From Amycolatopsis antarctica (GTDB lineage: Bacteria > Actinomycetota > Actinomycetes > Mycobacteriales > Pseudonocardiaceae), in contig NZ_NKYE01000001.1 of assembly GCF_002262875.1 (NCBI RefSeq), positions 659,704 through 723,703 of the forward strand: a DNA stretch of 64,000 nucleotides, in the 5' to 3' direction. Shown here piece after piece: positions 42,008 through 51,048 of the stretch (positions are counted from its first letter, which is position 1; every line of letters begins with the position of its first letter). The notes under the pieces were generated by a model. The model was not told where the DNA came from and did not search any database. It saw nothing but the letters and a program-made list of their open reading frames with translations. A program made the translations under genes and the position numbers.

Positions 42008-42973
42008 TCAGTCCTGGCCCGCCAGCAGCGGCGGCCCGAGTACGAAGTCCGGGTCCACCTGCGCCGCCAGGTCCGTGCCCGCTCGCGCGCTGCCCCAGGC
42101 GGCGGCGTTGCGAAGGTGGAATTCGACCGCCTGACGCTGGTAGCGATCCCAGTCGCGCACGCTCGCGTCCACAGTGGACTGCATGGTGCGCAGGGTCTCC
42201 AGGTTGTGCGGTTCGAGGTCGGTGATCGGCCGCGCCCGCCCGCGTTCGGCGGCCCGGACGTGCGCGGAGGTCTCGATCCAGCCGTGCAGGTCCTCGCCGA
42301 CCTCCTCGCGCAGGAAGGCGAGGTCCTCGGCGTCGGTCACCTTGTTGCCGACGACCGCGAGCCGGATGCCGAAGTCGCGGGCGTAGCCGGTGTACTGACG
42401 GTAGACCCCGACGCTGCGCACGGTCGGCTCGCACACCAGGAAGGTCACGTCGAAGCGGGTGAACAGCCCGGAGGCGAAGGCGTCCGCACCGGCGGTCATG
42501 TCCATCACCACGTACTCGCCCGCGTCGTCGACGAGATGGTTGAGCAGCAGCTCGGCGGCGCCGACCTTCGAGTGGTAGCAGGCGACACCGAGATCGTCCT
42601 CGGCGAACCGCCCGGTGACGGCCAGCCGTACCCCGCCCACCTCTCGCACGCAGGCACGGGCGATCGGGTTGTCCTCGAACGGTGTCAGCAGGCGGGAACC
42701 GCCACCGGGCGGCGTGGTCTTGATCATCGCCTCGGCGCCGGCGATACGCGGATTGTCGCCGCGCAGGTGGTCCTTGATCAGGGTGAGGTGCTCGCCCAGC
42801 GTCGGCAGTGCGGCGGCCTGTTCCTCGGACGCGCCGAGTGCCACCGCCAGATGCTGGTTGATGTCGGCGTCGATGGCGAGCACCGGGTGCTCGGCGGCGG
42901 CGAGGTATCCGGTGAACAGCGAGGCGAGGGTGGTCTTTCCGCTACCGCCCTTGCCGACGAACGCTACCTTCAC
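42008..42973 (-). CDS. ParA/CooC-like P-loop ATPase
   Basis: 321 residues from the GTG at 42973, with GGAG 5 nt upstream; a frame to 43039 exists without a ribosome site. Deviant Walker A FVGKGGSGKTT at the N-terminus, AIDADINQHLAVAL (switch), and VVMDMTAGADAFASGL. The arrangement resembles CooC/MinD-type ATPases, which move or insert metals or partition cargo. No CO dehydrogenase, parB or hydrogenase gene is nearby. It is divergent from the RNB ribonuclease gene by 148 bp. Confidence 0.82.
   Translation of the reverse strand: MKVAFVGKGGSGKTTLASLFTGYLAAAEHPVLAIDADINQHLAVALGASEEQAAALPTLGEHLTLIKDHLRGDNPRIAGAEAMIKTTPPGGGSRLLTPFEDNPIARACVREVGGVRLAVTGRFAEDDLGVACYHSKVGAAELLLNHLVDDAGEYVVMDMTAGADAFASGLFTRFDVTFLVCEPTVRSVGVYRQYTGYARDFGIRLAVVGNKVTDAEDLAFLREEVGEDLHGWIETSAHVRAAERGRARPITDLEPHNLETLRTMQSTVDASVRDWDRYQRQAVEFHLRNAAAWGSARAGTDLAAQVDPDFVLGPPLLAGQD
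42167..42179. repeat. 13-bp palindrome GTCCACWGTGGAC in ParA-like gene
   Basis: Read on the minus strand as Ser-Thr-Val-Asp (QSTVDASVRDW). A degenerate copy (GTCCACTGTGTAC) lies at 45081-45093 in the BtuF-like gene. Confidence 0.8.
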
Positions 42974-43109
42974 GGGGTCTCCAAGATCGTCGTTCCACTG
43001 GTGCGCGCACTGGATGAAAACGGGATCGATTTTCATCAATGTCGAGACGGGACAAGCTACACCCGGCCGGCCCGCGCCCGAACGAGCGATCCCGGCTGTG
43101 GAACCGGGT

Positions 43110-43115
43110 TAGGGT
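43110..43115 (+). promoter_or_regulatory. Probable -10 box of leaderless RNB gene
   Basis: TAGGGT, 6 nt, then GTG at 43122, the same spacing as at 13840 and 60548. No ribosome site is seen. Confidence 0.5.
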
Positions 43116-43121
43116 TGGCAG

Positions 43122-44537
43122 GTGTCTGCTGTCGTGATCCGGGCGAAGGGGCCGAGCGGTGACTTCGGCCCGCTGCGAGCGGAGTTCGACCTGCCCGGCG
43201 GCTTCGGCCCGGACGCGCTCGCCGAGGCCGGGGCCGTGGCAGGTGACCCGGCCGAGTTCGGCGGACGGGAGGACGCCACCGGACTGCCGCTGGTCACCAT
43301 CGATCCGCCGGGCGCGAAGGACCTCGACCAGGCGCTGCTGGTGGAGCGCACCGGCCACGGGTTCCGGGTGCACTACGCCATCGCCGACGTCGCGGCCTTT
43401 GTCGCCCCTGGCGGCGTGCTCGACCGGGTGGCCCGCGGACGGGGGCAGACGCTGTACCTGCCGGACGGGAACGTCGCCCTGCATCCGCCCGAATTGTCCG
43501 AGGGCGCGGCCAGTCTGCTGCCCGGGCAGGTCCGTCCCGCGGTGCTGTGGACGATCGACACCGCCGCCGGCGGCGAGCCCGCCGCGGTCCGGGTCCGGCG
43601 GGCGCTGGTGCGTTCCCGCGAGCAGTTCGACTACGACACGGTGCAGGCGGCGTTCGACGCGGGTACCCCGCATCCCTCGGTGGCCGCGCTGCCGGAACTG
43701 GGCCGCGCACGCCGGGAACTGGCCATCGCCCGCGGCGCCGTCGAACTCGCGCTGCCGGAACAGGAGGTCAGCGCGACCCCGGACGGCGGCTGGGCACTGA
43801 CCCGGCGGCCACGCAACGACATCGACGCCTGGAACGCCGAGATCTCGCTGCTCACCGGGATGTCCGCGGCCGCGATCATGCTCGAAGCCGGTGTCGGCGT
43901 ACTGCGCACGCTGCCCGAGGCCGATGCCGATGCGGTGGAATGGCTGCGCAGGTCGGCGCGGGCGCTGGGCATCGACTGGCCGCCGGGCACGACGCTGTCC
44001 CGGCTGCTGGCCGGTCTCGACCCGTCCCGCCCCGAGGCGCTCGCGCTCTACTCGGACACGACCCGGTTGCTGCGCGGCGCCGGGTACACCGCCTTCGACG
44101 GAGGCCCGCCCGAACTCCGTTCGCACGCGGGCATCGGCGGCCCGTACGCGCACGTCACCGCGCCGATCCGCAGGCTGGTGGACCGTTTCGGCACCGAGGT
44201 CTGCCTGGCGGTGACGGCGGGACGCCCGGTGCCGGACTGGGTCCGCAAGGCCCTGCCGACCCTGCCCGAGCTGATGAGTGCCTCGGACGCGCTGGCGGCC
44301 AAGGTCGAGCGGGCGTACGTGGACCAGGTGGAGGCGTGGATGCTGGCCGAACGGATCGGCGAGGAGTTCGGGGCGGTGGTGCTGCGCTCCGAGGAGAACC
44401 GCGCCGAGGTGCTGCTGGACGAGCCTGCTGTGATCGCGCGGACCGCGGGTGGCAACCTGCCCGAGGGGGAGCGGGTGACCGTGCGCCTGACGGCTGTGGA
44501 CGTAGCGGCCCGCAAGGTCACGTTCGAACGAGCATGA
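43122..44537 (+). CDS. RNB-domain (RNase II family) ribonuclease
   Basis: 471 residues from GTG. The catalytic RNB signature is TIDPPGAKDLDQAL (about residues 63-76), with the usual downstream RGQTLYLPDGNVALHPPELS and APIRRLVDRFGTEV. The N-terminal cold-shock and C-terminal S1 domains of classical RNase II/R are missing, as in other short actinobacterial RNB proteins. It should degrade single-stranded RNA 3' to 5'. Confidence 0.92.
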   Translation: MSAVVIRAKGPSGDFGPLRAEFDLPGGFGPDALAEAGAVAGDPAEFGGREDATGLPLVTIDPPGAKDLDQALLVERTGHGFRVHYAIADVAAFVAPGGVLDRVARGRGQTLYLPDGNVALHPPELSEGAASLLPGQVRPAVLWTIDTAAGGEPAAVRVRRALVRSREQFDYDTVQAAFDAGTPHPSVAALPELGRARRELAIARGAVELALPEQEVSATPDGGWALTRRPRNDIDAWNAEISLLTGMSAAAIMLEAGVGVLRTLPEADADAVEWLRRSARALGIDWPPGTTLSRLLAGLDPSRPEALALYSDTTRLLRGAGYTAFDGGPPELRSHAGIGGPYAHVTAPIRRLVDRFGTEVCLAVTAGRPVPDWVRKALPTLPELMSASDALAAKVERAYVDQVEAWMLAERIGEEFGAVVLRSEENRAEVLLDEPAVIARTAGGNLPEGERVTVRLTAVDVAARKVTFERA

Positions 44538-44559
44538 CACCGGCTGGAGGCTGTGCACG

Positions 44560-45339
44560 ATGCGAATGACCGACGACCTCGGCGAGGACGTGCCACTGCA
44601 CGGGTCCCCGGCGCGGGTGGTGTCGCTGGTCCCCTCGCTGACCGAGGCCGTCGAGGTGACCGTGCCCGGCAGGCTCGCCGGGATCACCGACTACTGCACG
44701 CATCCGCCGGGACTGGACCGGCCGCGGGTCGGCGGGTCGAAGTACCCCAGGGTCGACGAGGTGCTCGACCTGCGCCCCGACCTGGTGCTCGCGAACTCGG
44801 AGGAGAACCGGCCGGAGGACGTGGAACGCCTGCGCGCCAGCGGTTTCCCGGTGTGGGTGATGGCGGCTCCGGCGACGGTCCCGGCCGCGCTGGGTTCGCT
44901 GCGCAGACTGTTCACGCAGGCGTTCGAGGTACCGGAACCCGGCTGGCTGGTGGAGGCGGAGGATGTCTGGCGGGAGACCGCGGCGCCGCGGGCACGCGCC
45001 GTGGTCCCGGTCTGGCGCAAGCCGTGGGTGGTGCTCGGCCGGGAGACCTTCGGCGGCGACGTGCTGCACCGGCTGGGAGTGTCCACTGTGTACTCCGAGC
45101 ACGCCGACCGCTATCCGCGCCCGAGTCTGGACGAACTGCGCGCGGCCTTCGACAGTGGCGAGGCGGACCTGCTGGTGCTGCCGGACGAGCCGTACGAGTT
45201 CACCGCCGACGACGGCCCCGGCCACTTTCCCGGCGCGCGGTACGTCCTGGTCTCCGGCCGGTACCTGACCTGGTACGGCCCCTCACTGGTCGAGGCGCAC
45301 CGGGAGCTGACGGCGGCGCTGGACGCCGTGCTCGGGTGA
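44560..45339 (+). CDS. BtuF/FepB-type metal- or cobalamin-binding protein without signal peptide
   Basis: 259 residues. The helical-backbone metal-receptor fold is indicated by RVVSLVPSLTEAVEVTV, GITDYCTHPPGL and LRPDLVLANSEENRPED. No signal peptide or lipobox is present, so it is cytoplasmic, unlike transport-binding proteins. Such forms are common in actinobacteria and may handle cobalamin or a metal. Follows the RNB gene by 22 bp, probably co-transcribed. Confidence 0.82.
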   Translation: MRMTDDLGEDVPLHGSPARVVSLVPSLTEAVEVTVPGRLAGITDYCTHPPGLDRPRVGGSKYPRVDEVLDLRPDLVLANSEENRPEDVERLRASGFPVWVMAAPATVPAALGSLRRLFTQAFEVPEPGWLVEAEDVWRETAAPRARAVVPVWRKPWVVLGRETFGGDVLHRLGVSTVYSEHADRYPRPSLDELRAAFDSGEADLLVLPDEPYEFTADDGPGHFPGARYVLVSGRYLTWYGPSLVEAHRELTAALDAVLG

Positions 45340-45344
45340 CCCGC

Positions 45345-46301
45345 TCAACGGGCGAACGTGTCGGTCGCCGTCCGGATCTCGTGCAGCACACCGGGATCAT
45401 CGACGGCGTGGCCCGCGCCGTCGAGTAGTTCCAGCCGTGAGCCCGGCCAGGCGAGGTGCAGCTCGTAGGCGGTGACCGGTGGGCAGACGGCGTCGAAACG
45501 GCCCTGCACGATCACGCCCGGGATTCCGCCGAGCCTGCCCGCGTCGCGGATGAGCTGCCCCTCGTCGAGCCAGCAGTCGTGCGCGAAGTAGTGCAGGGCG
45601 ATGCCCGCGAACGGGATCGCGTACGCGGCGCTGGCGTATCCGGCGCGGAAGGCGTCCTGCGGTACCACCGACACGATCGCGCCCTCCCAGGCACTCCACG
45701 CGATCGCCGCGCGTTCCCGGACGGCGGGATCGTTGTGCCGCAACAGCTTCTGGTACGCCCCGAGCAGGTCGCCGCGTTCGTCCGCCGGCACCGGCGCCAG
45801 GTAGTCCTGCCATTCCTCGGGGTACAGGTGCGCGGCACCGCCCTCGTAGATCCAGTGCAGTTCCGCGCGCCGGGCGGTGAACACACCGCGCAGCACGATC
45901 TCGGTGACCCGCCCGGGATGGGCCTGCGCGTAGGCCAGTGCGAGCGTCGCGCCCCAGGAACCACCGAGCAGTTGCCAGCGGTCGATCCCCAGATGCTCGC
46001 GCAGCCGTTCCATGTCGGCGACCAGGTGCCAGGTGGTGTTCACCGAAAGGTCCGACTCCGGCGTGCCGATCCGCGGGGTGCTGCGGCCGCAACCGCGCTG
46101 GTCGAACTGGACGATCCGGTACCGCGCCGGATCGAAGTGCCTGCGTGACATCGGGGCCAGCCCGCTGCCGGGCCCGCCGTGTACGACGACCACGGGTTTT
46201 CCTCCGGGATTCCCGGATTCCTCCCAGAACACGGAGTTCCCGTCGCCGACGTCCAGCCTGCCGGAGGCGGTGGCCTGGATCGGCGGGTACAGCTCGTCCA
46301 T
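45345..46301 (-). CDS. pip: Proline iminopeptidase (peptidase family S33)
   Basis: 318 residues from ATG (MDELYPPIQATASGRLDVGD). Alpha/beta hydrolase with oxyanion motif HGGPGSG, nucleophile elbow GGSWGATLAL, acid in VQGRFDAVCP and His in DGAGHAVDD. It releases N-terminal proline from peptides. Convergent with the BtuF-like gene (5-bp gap) and separated from the trypsin gene by a strong terminator. Confidence 0.94.
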   Translation of the reverse strand: MDELYPPIQATASGRLDVGDGNSVFWEESGNPGGKPVVVVHGGPGSGLAPMSRRHFDPARYRIVQFDQRGCGRSTPRIGTPESDLSVNTTWHLVADMERLREHLGIDRWQLLGGSWGATLALAYAQAHPGRVTEIVLRGVFTARRAELHWIYEGGAAHLYPEEWQDYLAPVPADERGDLLGAYQKLLRHNDPAVRERAAIAWSAWEGAIVSVVPQDAFRAGYASAAYAIPFAGIALHYFAHDCWLDEGQLIRDAGRLGGIPGVIVQGRFDAVCPPVTAYELHLAWPGSRLELLDGAGHAVDDPGVLHEIRTATDTFAR

Positions 46302-46333
46302 GCACAGCACTCTGCCGGGAGGGCCGCGCACGA

Positions 46334-46376
46334 CGAAGGGCGGGGTAGGACTGCCCCAGTCCTACCCCGCCCTTCG
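46334..46376 (-). terminator. Strong hairpin terminator after the trypsin-like protease gene
   Basis: A perfect 19-bp stem (46334-46352 with 46358-46376) and a 5-nt loop, 13 bp downstream of the trypsin stop on the minus strand. It separates that gene from pip. Confidence 0.9.
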
Positions 46377-46389
46377 CTGTGGTGCGGTG

Positions 46390-47196
46390 TTACTTGCCGA
46401 CCTGCTCGCTGATCGCGGCGAAGTCGTTGCCCACGTTGGTGTAGACGCCGGGGAAGCCGGCCTCGGCGCAGCCCTTGCCCCAGGAGACGACGCCCGCCAG
46501 GCGGCCGTCGACGTAGGCCGGGCCACCGGAGTCGCCCTGGCAGGCGTCCTTGCCACCCTCGGGGATGCCGGCGCAGAACATCGACGCCTTGTCGAACGGC
46601 ATGCCCGCGCCGTCGTACGCGGAGGCGCACTCGTCGACGTTGGCGACCGGGACGTTGACCTTCAGCAGCTCGTCGGAGACGGGACCGCCGGAGGAGGTCG
46701 AGCCCCAGCCGACGATGGTGACGTCGGTGCCGTCGGCGTAGGCCGGGTCGTCAGCCGCCTCGACCAGCGCCGCCGGCGTCGCGGCGAGCTCCTTGTCCAG
46801 CGTCAGCACGGAAACGTCGTGCACCATGCTGTTCATGTCGAACTCGGGGTGCTGCCAGAAGTCGCTGACGCCGGCCTTCTCGCCGGTGGTGTCGCTGAAG
46901 TTGGTCTGACCGGAGATGATCTCCATCTCGCCTGCAGTCACGCCGTCCGTACAGTGCGCCGCGGTGACCACCTTGTTGGCTGCCACCAGGGTGCCCGCAC
47001 AGTGCTGGCTGCCGCCCACGTTGAAGATCACCGTCGCCGGGTGCTCCTCGATCGTGGTCGGGGTACCGCCGACGATGAGCGGGTTGACGTCGGCGGAAGC
47101 GCCGGGGGCCATCACGGCCGCGATCGATCCCGCCGCGGCGACGGCGGTGATCGCCAGAGCGGCCTTGCGGCCCACAGTGCGCCTGGTTGCCTTCAT
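46390..47196 (-). CDS. Secreted trypsin-like serine protease (S1)
   Basis: 268 residues from ATG (MKATRRTVGRKAALAITAV) with GGGAG upstream. Signal peptide to about residue 36, a short propeptide, and the activation site in NPLIVGGTP. Catalytic triad: His in VVTAAHCTDG, Asp in VHDVSVLTL, Ser in CQGDSGGPAYV. An Asp six residues before the Ser (GKDACQGDSGG) gives trypsin-like Arg/Lys specificity. Paired cysteines support disulfides. Confidence 0.95.
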   Translation of the reverse strand: MKATRRTVGRKAALAITAVAAAGSIAAVMAPGASADVNPLIVGGTPTTIEEHPATVIFNVGGSQHCAGTLVAANKVVTAAHCTDGVTAGEMEIISGQTNFSDTTGEKAGVSDFWQHPEFDMNSMVHDVSVLTLDKELAATPAALVEAADDPAYADGTDVTIVGWGSTSSGGPVSDELLKVNVPVANVDECASAYDGAGMPFDKASMFCAGIPEGGKDACQGDSGGPAYVDGRLAGVVSWGKGCAEAGFPGVYTNVGNDFAAISEQVGK

Positions 47197-47355
47197 TGAA
47201 GTCTCCCTTCGAGACCTGTAGGTCAGGTACGTGGAGCACACCAGTTGTCACAACGGGGCAGGAAGGACCGAAAGTATGAAACCCGAAAACTGGCAACGAA
47301 AATGGAACGTTAGTCGGTTACCCGTTTCCGTAGATCGTCCCGCGCGGACGGTCGT

Positions 47356-48258
47356 TCACTGAAAAGTGTGTTGTGCGGCGGGAAACTCGCCGTTCCGGAC
47401 ATCATCGGCGAATGCGTGGGCCGCTCCCGTAAGAACGTCGGCGACATTGGCGTATCGCTTGACGAATCGGGGGGCTTTGCCGGTTCGCAGGCCCGCCATG
47501 TCCTGCCAGACGAGGACCTGGGCGTCGCAGTCCGGCCCGGCTCCGATCCCGACCGTCGGGATGTGCAGCTCGTGCGTGACCCGCTTGGCGACCTCGCCGG
47601 GCACCATCTCCATCACCACGGCGAACGCACCGGCCTGCTGCACCGCGTGCGCGTCGGCCACCAGCTCGTCACCGCCCGCGCCCCGGCCCTGCACCCGGTA
47701 CCCGCCGAGATTGTGCTCGCTCTGCGGGGTGAACCCGATGTGCGCCATCACCGGGATGCCCGCCGCGGTGATCGCCTCGATGTGCGGGGCGAACCGCCGT
47801 CCGCCCTCCAGCTTCACCGCGTGCGCGCGGCCCTCCTTCATGAACCGGACGGCGGTACCCAGTGCCTGCTCCACCGAGAGCTGGTACGAGCCGAACGGCA
47901 GATCCGCCACCACCAGCGCCCTGGTGACCGAGCGGGTCACCCCGCGGACGAGGGGCAGCAGTTCGTCCACCGTCACCGGGATCGAGGTGTCGTAGCCGAA
48001 GACGTTGTTGGCGGCCGAATCGCCGACCAGCAGCACCGGGATACCGGCCTCGTCGAAGATGGCGGCGGTGTACATGTCGTACGCGGTGAGCATCGGCCAT
48101 GCCTCGCCGCGCTCCTTCAGTTCGCGCAGATGGTGGATGCGGACCCTGCGGCCCGGTTTCGCGTCCGGCGCGGGGCCGTTGCCGTAGGGGGCCGCGAGTT
48201 CCGGGCCGGACGGGTGGGTACCGGACTCGCCTGGAGTGGGTTCGCTGGGGGCAGACAC
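47356..48258 (-). CDS. panB: 3-methyl-2-oxobutanoate hydroxymethyltransferase
   Basis: 300 residues from GTG ([16 protein letters not shown]) with GGAAGGA upstream. It forms ketopantoate for pantothenate/CoA synthesis. Metal-binding and catalytic regions are [34 protein letters not shown] and [15 protein letters not shown]. An N-terminal extension of about 40 low-complexity residues precedes the domain. Rv2225 (panB) is likewise close to the glnA2 and Rv2224c genes. Confidence 0.95.
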   Translation of the reverse strand: MSAPSEPTPGESGTHPSGPELAAPYGNGPAPDAKPGRRVRIHHLRELKERGEAWPMLTAYDMYTAAIFDEAGIPVLLVGDSAANNVFGYDTSIPVTVDELLPLVRGVTRSVTRALVVADLPFGSYQLSVEQALGTAVRFMKEGRAHAVKLEGGRRFAPHIEAITAAGIPVMAHIGFTPQSEHNLGGYRVQGRGAGGDELVADAHAVQQAGAFAVVMEMVPGEVAKRVTHELHIPTVGIGAGPDCDAQVLVWQDMAGLRTGKAPRFVKRYANVADVLTGAAHAFADDVRNGEFPAAQHTFQ

Positions 48259-48417
48259 CGTTGTCGACCGTCCTTCCCTCGAGGCCCGCCTGGCGGGTCC
48301 CCGGGTCGTGGAACTGGGTGGAAGAAGCCTGACACCGCGAGTGGCGGCACCCAAGGCCGTGCGACCAGCTTCACACCACGGTGCCGGAGCGGCCGGACGC
48401 GCCGGCACCGCGCGGCG

Positions 48418-49017
48418 TCACAGCTCGAACAGCGCCGGGGCCGCGCCGGAGCGAGACCGTTCGATGTCGAGCAGCCGGTGCTTGCTCAGTGTCCCGCCCG
48501 GTGCCGAGAATCCGCCGATCCTGCCGTCCGCGGTCAGGATCCGGTGGCACGGAACGATGATCGGGAACGGATTGCGGCCGAGTGCCTGCCCGACCGCGCG
48601 GGCGGCGCCCGGCGAGCCCAGCCGGGTGGCGATCTCGCCGTACGCCAGCGTGCGGCCCGGCGGAATGGTGAGCGCGACCTCGTACACCCGCCGGTGGAAC
48701 GCCGGAACACCGTCCAGGTCGAGCGGAGCCCCTGCCAGCTCGGCCGTGCCCTCACCCAGCAGGGCCGCCACCGCTTCGGTGACGGCGCGGATCCGCGGCG
48801 GTGGCGAGGCGGCGACGGCGCCGGGGCGCAGTGCGCGCAATCGCGCCGCGACCACCCGCTCCTCGCGTTCCGGCCACGCCAGCGCCGTGACACCCGCGGC
48901 GCTCCACGCGAGACCGCACCGTCCGAAGGCGGTGCCGAACAGGACGAGTCCTTCCGGCAGGAGGTCTGCCGGAGCGTGCTCGTCCGGGCGGGAGTTGTTC
49001 GCGGAATCCTCGGTCAC
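48418..49017 (-). CDS. Methylated-DNA--protein-cysteine methyltransferase (Ogt/MGMT)
   Basis: 199 residues from GTG. The active-site motif is IIVPCHRIL with methyl-accepting Cys, preceded by the helix-turn-helix TLAYGEIATRLGSPGAARAV (Arg finger). It directly reverses O6-alkylguanine damage. Preceded by the nadE terminator, so probably has its own promoter in 49018-49107. Confidence 0.94.
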   Translation of the reverse strand: MTEDSANNSRPDEHAPADLLPEGLVLFGTAFGRCGLAWSAAGVTALAWPEREERVVAARLRALRPGAVAASPPPRIRAVTEAVAALLGEGTAELAGAPLDLDGVPAFHRRVYEVALTIPPGRTLAYGEIATRLGSPGAARAVGQALGRNPFPIIVPCHRILTADGRIGGFSAPGGTLSKHRLLDIERSRSGAAPALFEL

Positions 49018-49107
49018 GCCCGCATTCTCCGCCGTGCCGCCGACAGTTCCGCCGCGGGCGGGCCCTCTCTGTTCGGTGGAGAGGGGGACGGGCCCCAGTC
49101 AGCCCGG

Positions 49108-49142
49108 CGGTGAGCGGCGCACCCCTCGTCCGCCGCTCACCG
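49108..49142 (-). terminator. Hairpin terminator after nadE
   Basis: Perfect 12-bp stem (49108-49119 with 49131-49142) and 11-nt loop, 112 bp downstream of the nadE stop on the minus strand. Confidence 0.7.
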
Positions 49143-49254
49143 TGATCATTTTCCCGCGTGCGGGACGATCTGGACATCAGCCTGTAGGCGTAACTTCGCT
49201 GCGTGATCGTGGGTTACCACGCGAAAGAACTTCGGATGCGCGGCGGCCGGCGGC

Positions 49255-50973
49255 TCAGCGGCCCTCGCGCCAGGCGTTGGTCATCGGCAGCCGGCGGTCC
49301 CGGCCGAACGCCTTGAAGGTGATCTTCGTGCCCGGCGGGTACTGACGGCGCTTGTACTCCGCCCTGTCCACCATCCGGACCACCCGGTCGACGGTCTCCG
49401 CCTCGAAGCCCGCGGCGAGCAGGTCGGAGAAACCGCGATCGCCCTCGACGTAGTCGTCCAGGATGTCGTCCAGGAGCGCGTAGTCGGGCAGCGAGTCCGA
49501 GTCGAGCTGGTCGGGGCGCAACTCGGCCGACGGGGGCTTGGAGATGGAGTTCTCCGGGATCGGCGGCGTCTGCCCGTTCTTCTCGGCCTCGGCGTTGCGC
49601 CAGCGCGCCAGCTCCCAGACGTGCGTCTTGAAGACGTCCTTGATCGGGGCGAACCCGCCGACCGCGTCGCCGTAGATCGTCGAGTAGCCGACGGCCAGCT
49701 CGGTCTTGTTGCCCGTCGCCAGCACCAGGTGACCCTCCGCGTTGGACAGTGCCATCAGCAGCATGCCGCGCGTCCGTGCCTGGATGTTCTCCTCCGCCAG
49801 GCCGGTGAGGCCGAGCTGGCCGACGTAGGCGGCGACCATGTCGGCCACCGGCTCCTCGCGGAAGTGCGCTCCGATGCGGTCGGCGAGATCGGCGGCGTCG
49901 GTGCGCGAGTGGTCCGAGGAGTACTTCGACGGCATCGCGACACCGTGCACCGCGCCGCCACCCAGCGCGTCCGCCGCGAGCGCGGCGACCACCGCCGAGT
50001 CGATCCCGCCGGAGAAGCCGAAGGTGACCGAGGTGAACCCGTTCTTGCGCACGTAGTCGCGCAGCCCGGTGACCAGTGCCGACCACACCTCCGCCTCGTC
50101 CGAGAGCGGTTCACCGATCGTCGGCCGCGCCGTGGGCCGGTACGCGGGCAGCGGCTCCGCCGACAGCACCCGGCGGCGCACCCGCAGCCCGGCCAGCTCG
50201 CCCTGCCCGACGTGCCCGCCCGCGTTCAGGTCCAGATCGGTCAGCAACAGGTGCTCGACGAACTGCGGCGCCCTGGCGAGCAGTTCGCCGGAGGCGTCGA
50301 CGACGATCGAGTCGCCGTCGAAGACCAGATCGTCCTGGCCGCCCACCTGGTTCGTGTAGGCGATCGGCGCGCCCGCCTCGGCCGCCCGGCGCGCCACCAG
50401 CGGCAGCCGGACATCGTCCTTCGACCGCTCGAACGGCGAGGCGTTCGGCGAGACGACCAGGTCGACCCCCGCCGCGCCGAGCGCGGCCACCGGCCCGCCG
50501 TCCTGCCACAGGTCCTCGCAGATCACCATGCCGATGTCCAGGCCGTGCAGGCGCAGCACGTCCAGCGTGGTGCCCGGGACGAAGTTGCGGCGCTCGTCGA
50601 AGACGCCGTAGTTGGGCAGGTGGTGCTTGTACTGGCGGGCCACCACCTCACCGCGGTACAGCGCGGCGGCGGCGTTGCGCGGCCCGGCGTCGTCGGTGTC
50701 GAGGTAACCGACGTAGGTCAGCACTTCCCCACAGCCCGCCTCGGCCAGCGCGGCCGCCAGCTCGTCGACGGAGTCGCGGGACGCCGCCGCGAAGGTGCCG
50801 CGCAGCGCGAGGTCCTCCACCGGGTATCCGGTCAGCGACATCTCCGGGAAGACGAGCACGTGGGCGCCGGCCTCGGCGGCCTTTCGCGTCCAGGTCACGG
50901 CCAGTTCGGCGTTGCCGGCCAGATCCCCGACCGTGGGGTTGATCTGGGCCAGGGCGATGCGCAGTTGCGGCAT
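49255..50973 (-). CDS. nadE: Glutamine-dependent NAD+ synthetase
   Basis: 572 residues from ATG (MPQLRIALAQINPTVGDLAG). The N-terminal nitrilase-type glutaminase has Glu in VFPEMSLTGYP and Cys in MVICEDLWQDGG. The C-terminal ATP-pyrophosphatase domain has FGFSGGIDSAVVAAL. It amidates nicotinic acid adenine dinucleotide as the last NAD step. It is shorter than the M. tuberculosis enzyme and resembles the more common bacterial form. The triple repeat lies just upstream of its start. Confidence 0.95.
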   Translation of the reverse strand: MPQLRIALAQINPTVGDLAGNAELAVTWTRKAAEAGAHVLVFPEMSLTGYPVEDLALRGTFAAASRDSVDELAAALAEAGCGEVLTYVGYLDTDDAGPRNAAAALYRGEVVARQYKHHLPNYGVFDERRNFVPGTTLDVLRLHGLDIGMVICEDLWQDGGPVAALGAAGVDLVVSPNASPFERSKDDVRLPLVARRAAEAGAPIAYTNQVGGQDDLVFDGDSIVVDASGELLARAPQFVEHLLLTDLDLNAGGHVGQGELAGLRVRRRVLSAEPLPAYRPTARPTIGEPLSDEAEVWSALVTGLRDYVRKNGFTSVTFGFSGGIDSAVVAALAADALGGGAVHGVAMPSKYSSDHSRTDAADLADRIGAHFREEPVADMVAAYVGQLGLTGLAEENIQARTRGMLLMALSNAEGHLVLATGNKTELAVGYSTIYGDAVGGFAPIKDVFKTHVWELARWRNAEAEKNGQTPPIPENSISKPPSAELRPDQLDSDSLPDYALLDDILDDYVEGDRGFSDLLAAGFEAETVDRVVRMVDRAEYKRRQYPPGTKITFKAFGRDRRLPMTNAWREGR

Positions 50974-51048
50974 GACGCCATTGTTGCGCACCCCGGGCTT
51001 TCGCTGCCGCGCCGAGCGCGCAACACCGTGTGGTGACGGTCACGGCCA

